The position numbers and the translations under genes are program-made. From Arsenophonus sp052171895 (GTDB lineage Bacteria; Pseudomonadota; Gammaproteobacteria; Enterobacterales; Enterobacteriaceae), in assembly GCA_052171895.1 (NCBI GenBank), contig JBQMRN010000002.1, positions 186,001 to 250,000 on the forward strand: DNA of 64,000 bases, in the 5' to 3' direction. The notes below the pieces were generated by a model that had not been told where the DNA came from, did no database searches, and saw only the letters and a program-made list of their open reading frames with translations. How positions within the stretch are numbered: the stretch's first letter is position 1; every line of letters starts with the position of its first letter. Of the stretch, positions 54,930 to 64,000 are shown one piece after another.

Positions 54930-55460
54930 ATAACCTTCATAAAATAGTAATAATTCAGATACTAATAAAAGCTCATTATAATTAAAACTTTTCTTATAAG
55001 AAATATTTCTCTTTCCTTTAAAACCTATTAAAATTGTCGCTTTAATATAGTTTAAAAGAATTGACTAATCCGATCTTGTAATTGATCTTGCTTAAAACAT
55101 TAATTGTGATGTGTGCCATTATTATTCGTATTAATCCGGGATTTTTCTATAAAACAGAGTATTAACATTAAAATCAAGCAAATACCCATCATCTGATGGT
55201 ATCTTTCTCATCTTGCAGAATAATTAATATCTAAAATTAAAGAGTTTTCAATAAAACTATCAAATATTTTCTTTAGTAGAAGAAGGCCGATAAAGTGGTG
55301 CTTTCAGATATACTAATATGATTGGTCAACTTAGCTGTAGTAATCCTGACTGCCATAAACTCGTTTCTAATATTTGCGTGTAAGCATATCTACAAGATTT
55401 TCTAACACTTGTCTTTTTTTTTTGTTATCTCTTTTCTTGGCATGACGAAATAAGACACCC
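54930..55460 (-). pseudogene. slmA: Broken slmA (nucleoid occlusion factor)
   Basis: TetR-family protein that blocks FtsZ assembly over the chromosome. The minus strand reads MPRKEITKKKRQVLENLVDM, LLKKIFDSFIENSLI, KNPGLIRIIMAHITIN, KINYKIG and LLLVSELLLFYEGYAYHL (E. coli LLASQILAFCEGMLSRF), in shifting frames. The order coaBC-dut-slmA is that of E. coli, which supports the assignment. Confidence 0.75.
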
Positions 55461-55539
55461 CTATAAAATGAACAAAATAAAGCACGCAATCTTTGATTTT
55501 CATCATTTATAATGCATAAAATTTAATAAATTAATAATT

Positions 55540-55994
55540 TTATTATAAATAATAAGATTATTATCGAGGTCATGAATGATCAAAGCAACCACTACCACGT
55601 TTTGTTGTTTCAAAATCTTGTTACCAGCGACACGACGACTTAAACTCAGCTTGAAGAATTGGTACAAAAAACTTGTGCTATACACTCACCATGTTCAATA
55701 CCAAAATTTGTATCACCACGATTCCAGACAGAAACTTTCAATTTACCTTGATAATCAAAATTGATTAAACTAACTAAATTTTCTAATACAACACCATATC
55801 TATGCTTTAAACATAAACGAGGAAGAATGGCTACAGCTAATTATTAATCTGCAATATGTACTGTAATCCTGTAGCTAATAGCATAGTTTTAAGTGGTTCT
55901 AATTGAATAGCCTAATCTAAGCCAGCAGACCCCCTTCTGTTGCATAAGTTGGGAAAAGAAACTTATTCCCTACAGGAAATAAGAATTTTAATCT
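55540..55994 (-). pseudogene. dut: Broken dut (dUTP pyrophosphatase)
   Basis: dUTPase removes dUTP and supplies dUMP. The minus strand reads EIKILIS, RRGSAGLD (motif 1, GSAGLDLRA), LATGLQYILQI, PRLCLKHRYGVVLENLVSLI (motifs 2-3), FDYQGKLKVSVWNRGDTNFG, IEHGECIAQV and ILQAEFKSS, then SGCFDHS for the final GGFGHSG motif. Frameshifts and stops between these blocks rule out an enzyme. It starts immediately after coaBC. dut is essential in E. coli, so its loss would matter unless it is replaced. Confidence 0.9.
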
Positions 55995-57200
55995 CTATTT
56001 TTTATAACGTTGAAGTATCTCATCGAATAAACGGTGAGCAAGTACTAATTTATGACTATGTGGTAAATGTATTTCTTTATCTTCCCAAAATAAATTCAGG
56101 GCATTGCTTTCTGAATTAAATCCATAATCAGGTAATGAAACATCATTTGCACAAATAAGATCCAGATTTTTTTGAATACGCTTATTACGAGCATATTCTT
56201 TCATATTTTGTGTCTCTGCTGCAAATCCAACTACATAAGGACGATTTTTAGTCAATTTACCAACACTTGCTACAATATCAAGATTTTTTACCAATGTCAG
56301 AGTAATTTCATCTGCCTGCTTTTTAATTTTTTCTTTTGTAAATTCTTTTGGTCGATAATCAGCAACTGCAGCACATCCAATAAATATTTCTTGTTTATCA
56401 ACTATATTATGTACTTGACTATACATATCCAATGCGCTGACAACATTAATACGTTTAACGCCTGCTGGTGTTGATAAATTAACTGGACCAGTAATAAGTG
56501 TTACGATAGCACCTCGCTCTGAAGCCGCTTGAGCTATAGCGAAACCCATTTTCCCCGAACTATAATTAGTTATAAAACGAATAGGATCGATTTTTTCTTG
56601 TGTTGGTCCTGCGGTAATTACTAAATGCAGGTTTACCATATCTTCCTTATACTGAAAAGTATTTTCAGCTAACTCAACAATAACTAACGGATCTGACATT
56701 CGCCCAGGACCAATATTCCCACAAGCTTGAGTACCTTCATCAGGACCCCAAATTAAAACATGGCGCTCTTTAAGTATTGCAATATTTTGTTGGGTAATAT
56801 TAGCGAGATACATCTGATGATTCATTGCCGGCACGACAGCTATTTTTGCCTTTGAAGCTAAACACACCGTTGTTAATAGATCATTAGCCATACCAACAGA
56901 TAAACGAGCAAGCAAATCTGCAGTTGCAGGCACTAAAATAATTAAATCTGCCCATTTTGCTAATTCAATATGACCCATTGCAGCATCTGCGGCAGGATCC
57001 AATAAATCATAAGGAACTGGATAGCCTGAAATAGCCTGTAGTGTCAACGGTGTAATGAAAGATTTAGCGGCATTTGTCATTACCACACGTACAATTGCAC
57101 CATGATCACGCAAACGACGAACTAATTCTGGTGTTTTATAAGCAGCAATACCACCACTAACACCAAGTACTATATGTTTACCTATAAGTTCTGCCATCAT
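55995..57200 (-). CDS. coaBC: Bifunctional phosphopantothenoylcysteine decarboxylase / phosphopantothenate-cysteine ligase
   Basis: Two consecutive steps of coenzyme A synthesis in the cytoplasm. 401 residues (406 in E. coli). Residues 1-190 are the FMN-dependent decarboxylase CoaC: GKHIVLGVSGGIAAYKTPEL, MGHIELAKWADLIILVPATA (catalytic His) and PAMNHQMY (substrate-binding PXMNXXMW-type motif). From about 195 the CTP-dependent ligase CoaB follows: LVITAGPTQEKIDPIRFITN, SSGKMGFAIAQAA, FIGCAAVADYRPKEF, KIKKQ and DLICANDVSLPDYGFNSESN. Start: two adjacent ATGs at 57200 and 57197; the first was kept. Intact though both downstream operon partners, dut and slmA, are decayed. Confidence 0.96.
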   Translation of the reverse strand: MMAELIGKHIVLGVSGGIAAYKTPELVRRLRDHGAIVRVVMTNAAKSFITPLTLQAISGYPVPYDLLDPAADAAMGHIELAKWADLIILVPATADLLARLSVGMANDLLTTVCLASKAKIAVVPAMNHQMYLANITQQNIAILKERHVLIWGPDEGTQACGNIGPGRMSDPLVIVELAENTFQYKEDMVNLHLVITAGPTQEKIDPIRFITNYSSGKMGFAIAQAASERGAIVTLITGPVNLSTPAGVKRINVVSALDMYSQVHNIVDKQEIFIGCAAVADYRPKEFTKEKIKKQADEITLTLVKNLDIVASVGKLTKNRPYVVGFAAETQNMKEYARNKRIQKNLDLICANDVSLPDYGFNSESNALNLFWEDKEIHLPHSHKLVLAHRLFDEILQRYKK

Positions 57201-57273
57201 ATATATCCAAATTAAAATGATGAGTTTAGTGTGATATTATCATAAGCTGAAGTTTAGGTAGGTGATAATATTA

Positions 57274-58061
57274 AGCTATGTTGCCAAAGGTTCTTATTTT
57301 GCTCACATAGCAATATGTAGCCACATCTGTATTTCAATTGTTGGGATTTCAAACGATCTTCTGCAGGCTAGATAATTCAGTAAATAAAATAGAAGACCCT
57401 ACACTATGGAATCTACTCAGCACCAATAACTCTCTAATTATCCAACCTTATTAGGAGATTATGACTAATTCCATTATCACTAACAAAGATTTTATATTAT
57501 TTAGCTCCATCCAAGCAAAGGATTAATTTTTTATCGATGATCGAGTCAAGAAAATAGCTAGCAGACTCAGCATTAAATTTTTAAGAATCAAAGCAAGGAA
57601 GCAGTGAATGCTATCTAAACGCTGTTTTTAAATTAATGCCTGTTTGTTTCACTGCTCCCGTAAACTTAACCTATTCAACATACATCGTAGATAATTAAAT
57701 TATTTATCCTTAAAAGGTAATTTTCGGAAGACTTGCAGTAAGACTGTTAAATGTTTTACTGAAATTGAAGATTTAATGATATCCTTATAACATTAATGAA
57801 TCTCCCCAGCGGATAACATGTTAACTGTGACAATATGGGTAGGATACAGTGGAATAAGTTGCTTCAATGCATGAATCGACATCATCTTACAAATTATCAC
57901 CGAGCTAACTAATTAGATGTAGTTTTATATTGGTAAAGAGTGAGGGAAAAGACTCTCTTTGATTTGTATGACTGTTTGCTTTTTCATGGCAACCTCTTTT
58001 CTAGCAAAAATCTCCTTCATATAGGATAATGGATTTCTACAATAAATTTTACAAAAATAGG
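57274..58061 (-). mobile_element. IS1595-family remnant, copy G, internally deleted
   Basis: Both ends are recognisable (AGCTATGTTGCCAAAGG; last end strongly worn) but internal pieces are missing near 57420 and 57590. It lies between divergent coaBC and radC. Confidence 0.82.
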
Positions 58062-58197
58062 GGAATATCATCAATTTTTACCTATAAAAATTTTTTGTAA
58101 AACGCTACGGCAGCAAGTAGCGCTAGAAAATTTTATTTCATATTTTTGTATGCTGCTGTAACCTGTTAAAGCTACAGAGAAATAGATAGGAAAAGAT

Positions 58198-60260
58198 ATG
58201 GACAAAATAAATTATGCACCTTAATCTAGAGAAAATCTTTTAGCTTTGTAGGATCATTATTAAGTGACAAAGAACAAAGAGCTTTTTGGTATTTTCTACA
58301 TCCAGAGGGTTGCCTAGATTTTCAGTTTTAATATTGATAAAAAACTTATTAAAAGAATTTAGTTCGCTTTACAAATTATTAACTGCTGATTATCAATAAT
58401 TTTCAGGGAATAAGGGATTAGGAGTTTATAACTATTCAAAATGATAAGCGATTGCTGAAGTTGCTAAATGATTTTTACACAATAACTTATTAATCAAACT
58501 ATTATGAGAAGAGAAGCCATAAACACTTGAAAAATATCTACTCGATTTTTATCTTGGACAAGAAAAAATTTTTTGTAGTATTCTTAATACTAAAATGAAA
58601 TCATTCTTCAATGAAGAAATGTTTAAAAGGTACCATAAATCTCGAGTAGAAGTGTATATCCAAGAGAAATTTTAAAGCAGGCTGTTAATGTTAAAGTAAA
58701 TGCAGTCAGTATCCAGTATTCGAGTTATTAGCAAACCCGCTCTTATGCTTTAAATCTGTTATCTATTTTTAAATTAGACGTTATTTACCAGCAGGATTAT
58801 GTCAGCAGGTCAAATTCCATTAGTGCATTCCATGGTATTTAAGCAGACTGTAGCAGCTTAAATACTCTGGAATGGGTTGTTTTCTCAAACTATAGTTCTT
58901 CGTACCTCGGCCTTGCGTAACCTCAGTGTTGCAAAAACCGATTCAATTGGATGTGTTTCTTATTTGACGACCAGTGTTTTGACAGGAAGTCGTAGAATGC
59001 CAGTATTTTTTGTCGATCTTTTTTCAACTGCATTTATCGCTGCAGGATGGATACTTCGCTGAAAAGCTTGCCAACAAAACATCAAGGGCTTTATTAGCGG
59101 CATTGCAGCTCTCAGTCTTAACTTTTGCTTGCATGCCTTTGGGGAGTGAAGCCAGCACATTAGCTGTTTTATGTGCCCAACATTCTTGGTTCTGCGTATC
59201 CGAGAATATCTTTTCATTGCATTCTAAAAACTAAGGTACCAGATCCTGTAGTAAGCCTGGGAGATACGGTTAAGGCACCCGCTTCTTGCAGGGCATTGAG
59301 AAGTTCAGGCAAGTTCGTTTCTAACTTTTGATAAGCATTTTCGACCAAAACGAGCTCTTTACGTCCTGGATTAGTTACGCCAATAATGACCAGCAGGAAA
59401 AGGCGATTATCTTTCCTGACAGGACTGTATATGGCATCAGCCAAGAAATAAACGTAAGCGAGTATCGTTTAAATCAGGCATACAGTATTACCTATGCTCT
59501 TCAAGTTATTCCTCTTTCAGTCTGTTGATGGTACTCTCTGACAGAGAGATCATGTTCATTCTCACCGAGAAGCCCGCCATAGAGCTTCATAAATCACCGA
59601 TAGGTAAATATACCTCCTAGCTAGCTACAACCTCATATTAGCAACTCTTCGAGGTTTTTTCACGATTTAGATAAGGCGCTAGAAACGAGCTGTTGAAGGA
59701 TATTCCGTTGCCAATGCGATTGATTATCCCCCTGATCTTATGCAGTTTAATCTTAAGATCACCAATATTAATCTGTATTGATCGCTGTGGTAAATAACTA
59801 TTACGGACGACGGCATGACGCTCATCGACAAAGAAGCATTCAGTATCTTGTCGCAACATAGCTTTAAGCTCAACCTCAATGGCGGTTGGGGGTATATCAG
59901 CTTCCCTGGCATTATTACAGATGAGTTCATAAAATGGAATCATAGCTAATATTTTATTTTTGGACACCTATAAAGTAGATTTTCCATGTTATATCATCTC
60001 TCTGTTATTAAAATCATTTATGAAATCAATCAGACAGAATACACATCACCATCTTCGAAACCATATATACCAGAAATGAACATAGCTCATTATTCTAGTA
60101 CATAATCATCCATTGGGTAACTGAAAGCTCAGTTTGGCGGATAAAATCGTTAGCAAAAAATCGCTAATGCTTACCGTTTGATAGATATAAAATTATTTAA
60201 CCATTTTTCTTGTACTCATAAAAAATATCTTTCGTTTGTTGAACGTAGCCTATGCTCTAG
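58198..60260 (+). pseudogene. radC: Broken radC, split by IS256
   Basis: RadC (JAB/MPN-fold protein of uncertain role in DNA repair). From ATG 58198: SRENLLAL, KEFSSLYKLLTADYQ, FSGNKGLGVYNYSK (RFGSLYGLLSADFEQFRGVN in E. coli), GQEKIFCSILNTKMKSFFNE, EILKQAVNVKVNAVSI. Then the IS256 copy at 58722-60087, after which LVHNHPLGN (the metal-binding HNHPSG motif) and LADKIVSKKS continue. Stops and frameshifts on both sides. It sits upstream of rpmB, as in E. coli. Confidence 0.88.
58722..60087 (-). mobile_element. IS256-family remnant, copy I, inside radC
   Basis: About 1.37 kb. It is flanked by CAGTATTC (58714-58721) and CATTATTC (60088-60095), an 8-base target duplication with one mismatch, and the radC frame content resumes after it. 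Transposase blocks are worn; for example KNKILAMIPFYELICN and AIEVELKAMLRQDTECFFVD remain near 59850-59960. Confidence 0.88.
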
Positions 60261-60509
60261 CACTTATATTATTAATTAATAAATAGTAACTTTATTAATT
60301 CTTAGCTTGAGTAAAAGCGCTAGATGGCGTAAACTAAATTATCTTTTAGGATCTAGGTAATCGAGTTTGATAAGAAGAGCCTATCTAAGTAACTTTAAGT
60401 TAAGTTATTTTATATTAAGAAAATTTGCTAAAATAGGCTTCTTAAATCTGACGAGGCAGTCATTCCTGATATAAAATATTAAGTTAATTAGATTTTTGGA
60501 GAAATAGAT

Positions 60510-60746
60510 ATGTCACAAGTCTGTCAAGTTACTGGTAAGCATCCGATGAGTGGTAATAATCGCTCACATGCAATGAATGCAACTAAACGACGCTTTTTGC
60601 CAAACCTGCACTTTCACCGTTTCTGGGTTGAAACTGAGAAACGTTTCGTAAAGCTTCGTGTGTCAGCAAAAGGTATGCGTATAATCGATAAAAAAGGGAT
60701 CGACGTAGTTCTTGCTGAACTGCGCAGCCGTGGTGAGAAATTCTAA
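60510..60746 (+). CDS. rpmB: 50S ribosomal protein L28
   Basis: Large-subunit ribosomal protein. 78 residues, MSQVCQVTGKHPMSGNNRSH then FLPNLHFHRFWVETEKRFV, the normal length. TTTTTGGAGAAATAGAT gives a GGAGA ribosome-binding site. First gene of rpmB-rpmG; the 250 bases upstream hold its promoter. Intact. Confidence 0.97.
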   Translation: MSQVCQVTGKHPMSGNNRSHAMNATKRRFLPNLHFHRFWVETEKRFVKLRVSAKGMRIIDKKGIDVVLAELRSRGEKF

Positions 60747-60757
60747 GGAGCTAAAGA

Positions 60758-60925
60758 ATGGCTAAAAGTATTCGCGATAAAATTAAACTAGTTTCTTCTG
60801 AAGGTACAGGTCATTTTTATACTACAACGAAGAATAAACGTACTATGCTTAAAAAATTAGAAATGAAAAAATTTGATCCAGTTGTTCGTAAGCATGTGAT
60901 TTATAAAGAAGCTAAAATTAAATAA
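60758..60925 (+). CDS. rpmG: 50S ribosomal protein L33
   Basis: Large-subunit ribosomal protein of 55 residues: MAKSIRDKIKLVSSEGTGHF then YTTTKNKRT and KKFDPVVRKHVIYKEAKIK, near-identical to E. coli. This is the cysteine-free form of L33. An AAGGAG ribosome-binding site overlaps the rpmB stop, 11 bases downstream of which the ATG lies. Intact. mutM, the usual next gene, is not found. Confidence 0.97.
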   Translation: MAKSIRDKIKLVSSEGTGHFYTTTKNKRTMLKKLEMKKFDPVVRKHVIYKEAKIK

Positions 60926-60939
60926 CTTTTTAATAAAAA

Positions 60940-60997
60940 ACTTAGCGCAAAAGCTAAGTAGTAATTTTATCTATTATCTTATCTTGTATAAGATAAT
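60940..60997 (+). terminator. Terminator hairpins after rpmG
   Basis: ACTTAGC / GCTAAGT with a GCAAAA loop (60940-60959), then a second hairpin ATTATCTTA / TAAGATAAT (60973-60997). The pair ends the rpmB-rpmG transcript. Confidence 0.7.
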
Positions 60998-61118
60998 AAT
61001 TTATTCATTCCATTTTTACAGCAAGATCTACACGCTCATTATTTGAAATAATTTATATCTAACTTTTAATTTTTATCTATCTTTAATCAAGATAGAAATT
61101 CTTAATGTTTTAAAATAT

Positions 61119-62460
61119 GAGTTATTAACAAATCTTCTATATGATATGATGCTCATGCTCTTCACTCCTCTAATGCTTCATAAATCTATTCTCCATCCTT
61201 AAAATAGACATTATTTGCTACTAGTGTCAAACAGATAAAATCCACCACTTTATAGCCGGTTCTAGCTTTTCTAAGCAGATAGGTGCAGCTAAAAAATACC
61301 ATTTAAGGGTTGCTTTTCTCGCGAACTACACTTCTTCGCGCGTCGCCCTTCCGTAACTTTACTGTTGCAAAGTCTATTCAATTGGATTTGTTGTTTTTAT
61401 TGATGACCACTGTTCTGAGGTAAAGTCCTAGAATACCAGCAGTTCTTTTAGATCTTTTCCAGCTTCTTCATCACTGTAGGATACTTCGTTGAAACCCTTG
61501 CTAACAAAACATCAATGGCGTTATTAGAGGCATCGATCGCAGCTCTTTTCTAGGCAGACCTATTATTGGCAGCTCAGCCTTAACTTTTAGTTGCATGCCT
61601 TTGAGAGAAGCTAACACATTAGTTATTTTGTGTACCCAACAGCGTTGGTGCTGCATTTCTGAGAATATCTTTGCCATTGCAGCATTCCAAAAACTAAAGC
61701 ACCCTCTTCTGTAGCAATAGGGGAAGAGATACGGTTAAGCCACTTGCGGGCAAGGCATTGGGAAGTTCAGCACAGTTCGTGTTTCTAACTTTTGATAACC
61801 ATTTTCAACCACAACTAGCTCCTTACGTTCATGCTTAGTGACGCCGATAATGACCAGCAGGAAAAAGCGATTATCTTTCCTGACAGGACTGTATATGGTA
61901 ATCGGCCAAGAAATAAATGTAAGCGTGTATCGCTTAAATCACGCAGGTAGCATTGCCTGTACTCTTCAAGCCATTGCTGTTTTAGTTTGCTCATGCTACT
62001 TTACTGGCATGAGAGACCACGTGCTTTTTCATAGAAAAAAGCTTGCCGCGTGTGCCCCTCTCCCCATCTTCTCTACAGAGCTTCATAAAAATCACCGATG
62101 GAGATGCCTTCGTAGGTACAGGCCAATGCTAGCAACTCTTCAACGCTTTTTGCATGCTTCAGATAAAGCGGTAGCAAGCTATTGAAGCATATTCTGTTGC
62201 CGCTGCGATCCTTGATATTAGCTACTTTAATCTAAACATTACTAATACCAGTCTGTATGAGTTCGCTGTGGTAAATAACCGTTACAGATGAGTTCATGTA
62301 AGGGATCTCATATGTAATATCATCTGATTTCGCAGATACCTTGTATGGTAGACTTTTTCATGACATATCATCTCTCTTTTGTTGAAATCATCTATGAAAT
62401 CAATCAGTAGTGATACACTACCATCTGTAAAACCCTATTCAGCAGAAATGAGTATAACTC
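61119..62460 (-). mobile_element. IS256-family remnant, copy J
   Basis: From GAGTTATTAACAAATC to GAAATGAGTATAACTC. Transposase blocks in order on the minus strand with many frameshifts; no target duplication readable. Lies where mutM would be expected. Confidence 0.85.
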
Positions 62461-62564
62461 TTGATTGACTTATATAAATAGAAAAAATTATAGTTTTTAA
62501 AATTTCAATATAGACTGATTTCTTACTAAGATTCAAACGTTTTTATTTTTTAATGTTGTTATAA

Positions 62565-63601
62565 GGCTATGTTGGCAAAGATTGTTGGTAGAAATCCCTT
62601 ATATTTTATGAAGTATTTTCGTTACAGAACTTGCTATGAAAAAGCAAACAGTCATATAAATCAAAGATATTTCATTAGTACCTGCCAAAATAAAGCTGCA
62701 TCTCATTAGTTGGCTCGATGGATAATCTATCGAATGAGGTCGATTCATGCATTGAAGCAACTCATTTTATTTTATCCTGCCCATATTGTCATAGTGAAGA
62801 TGTTATCCGGTGGGCAGATTTATTATGGTTACAGCGATATCGTTGAAAATCTAAGATTGCAGAAAAATATTTAACAGTCTTAGTGGAATGGAAGTGCGCT
62901 GGCAAAACTACATTTTAAGGATAATGTAGTTTACTTATCTACGATGTATGCTGAATAGCTTGATTTTACGGAAGTCAGGAAAACAAACAGGCATTGATTG
63001 AAAACAGGGTTTAGATGGTGTCACTGCTTCCTTGCTTCATCGGCGACACTCAATATAAATGTACTAAGTGATATTCTTGAAGTCGCTGAAACATTTTCTC
63101 TGAATCCTTTGAAGGTAAGCGTTTATATTCCACATAGGAAAGCTAGAAAACTCAGAAGAGGAAGAAATAAAAGAAAAGAATGAATCGTGCTATTAATCGT
63201 CCAAGATTGGATAGGCTCATGTGAGCGATGAGATTCTTGAAGAGTTTAATGCAGAGTATGTTAGCTGTTTTCTTGAACAGATCATCGATAAAGATTCCAT
63301 CCTTTGCTGAGATGACCTAAATAGTAGAAAACTTTTGCCAGCGAGCATGAAATTAGTCACCATCGCTTAATAAGGTTGTATAATTAGAAAGTTATTGGTA
63401 ATGAATTTTACATTTAAACTGTAAATAGTTATATCAGGTGATAAAAAAGATGCCTGAGTAGATTTTATGGTGTAGGGTTCTCGTTTTATTTACTGAATTA
63501 TCTAGTTTGAAAAGATTGTTTGGAAACCATAACAATTGAAATACAGAAGTGGCTACAAATTGCTCTGCGAGAAAGAGTAACAACTTTTGCTCAACATAAC
63601 C
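62565..63601 (+). mobile_element. IS1595-family remnant, copy H
   Basis: 1037 bases from GGCTATGTTGGCAAAG to TTTTGCTCAACATAACC. The plus strand has MKKQTVI-like start, KTGFRWCHCFLASSATLNIN, VYIPHRKARKLRRGRNKRKE, and the end AWKRLF-like region before LQIALREX. Broken by frameshifts. Confidence 0.88.
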
Positions 63602-64000
63602 ATAAAAAATTATATATCGGTAGATTTATCTAATCAAATGAAGCAAACGATTAGAGCTCCTAGAAAGCGACATTTAATTCCGAGCATCAGTACTCGTATA
63701 AAATTTTTATCTATTTAGATTTTCTTGTATGTTGTATGGAAAGCCTATCTATATTTAACAGGAAAAAGCTCTGCGTACTGTCCTAAAGCTATTGTGCATT
63801 TTATTGAAAATGTAGAGAAAAAGAGAAGTATGCTAACAAAATCTTGATATTTAAGGAGGTTTTACAAAAAACTGGGTAACTAGACTAAAATATAATTTTA
63901 TATGTGAATTTTTAGCCACCTTGACAATAAATTTTAAAGCACAAAATAACCCTGGAGGAAAGGGTTATTTTATTTGCAAATAAATAATTTTTTAAAAGGT
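63602..64000. other. Unassigned stretch with a terminator
   Basis: No gene recognised. A hairpin AAAATAACCCT / AGGGTTATTTT with a 7-base loop lies at 63943-63971, a good rho-independent terminator for a gene on either strand; the gene it served cannot be identified here. Confidence 0.5.
63943..63971 (+). terminator. Rho-independent terminator
   Basis: 11-bp perfect stem, 7-base loop, T-rich 3' side. Confidence 0.65.

Noticed and set aside
58198..60260. Working radC interrupted only by an IS
   Set aside because: Stops and frameshifts occur on both sides of the IS256 copy.
1..64000. CRISPR array, rRNA or tRNA genes, integron
   Set aside because: Repeated sequences found are all IS remnants or repeat R; no regularly spaced short repeats, tRNA cloverleaf or rRNA segments were seen by eye. 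A tRNAscan or Infernal run would settle the RNA question.

Overview
The window is a strongly AT-rich chromosomal segment from a gammaproteobacterium undergoing advanced gene decay. Intact genes resemble those of Enterobacterales closely in sequence and order: rcsF-trmO-proS, ybaL/gsk, ffh-rpsP-rimM-trmD-rplS, aroF-tyrA, menFDHBCE, fliC-fliA-fliZ, and coaBC-dut-slmA divergent from radC-rpmB-rpmG. The space between them is filled with broken genes and worn-out insertion sequences. This is the picture of a host-restricted insect symbiont. An Arsenophonus-like (Morganellaceae) origin is my inference from overall character, not something shown by a marker gene.

Layout. 1-1900: 3' part of a PTS GlcNAc/glucose-type permease (nagE-like) whose EIIA end has decayed. 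1909-7505: IS1595, IS91 and IS256 remnants, then broken rcsF and trmO. 7612-9394: intact proS ending in a long perfect hairpin, followed by a probable nlpE remnant. 10367-14258: IS1595, IS110, IS481 and IS256 remnants. 14651-17767: convergent intact ybaL and gsk. 18178-21225: IS91, IS256 and IS481 remnants. 21322-24847: intact ffh-rpsP-rimM-trmD-rplS. 25180-30132: aroF broken by an IS256 copy, an IS91 unit, then intact tyrA. 30211-37320: IS256, an unidentified decayed region, IS1595, and an IS5 element with an IS256 copy inside it. 38158-45321: the whole menaquinone operon menF-D-H-B-C-E as consecutive pseudogenes. 45475-48761: catalase remnant, repeat R, IS1595 and IS256. 49334-53172: broken fliC (split by nested elements) and fliA, then intact fliZ. 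53268-57200: putA, slmA and dut remnants and intact coaBC. 57274-60925: IS1595, radC split by IS256, then intact rpmB-rpmG. 60926-64000: IS256 and IS1595 copies.

About fourteen protein genes look functional. They cover translation (proS, rpsP, rplS, rpmB, rpmG, rimM, trmD), protein targeting (ffh), CoA synthesis (coaBC), purine salvage (gsk), an ion antiporter (ybaL), TyrA, FliZ and the truncated permease. About eighteen genes are recognisable only as pseudogenes, covering menaquinone synthesis, proline and peroxide catabolism, motility, Rcs envelope sensing, dUTPase, nucleoid occlusion and DAHP synthase. I count about 27 IS remnants from six families, none with an intact transposase. Several carry readable target-site duplications that let the order of events be reconstructed. 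I found no CRISPR array, rRNA, tRNA or prophage, and no convincing new functional system. The most interesting features are the retained lone fliZ, the retained tyrA without aroF, the proS hairpin, the unidentified repeat R and the extra half of the IS91 unit.
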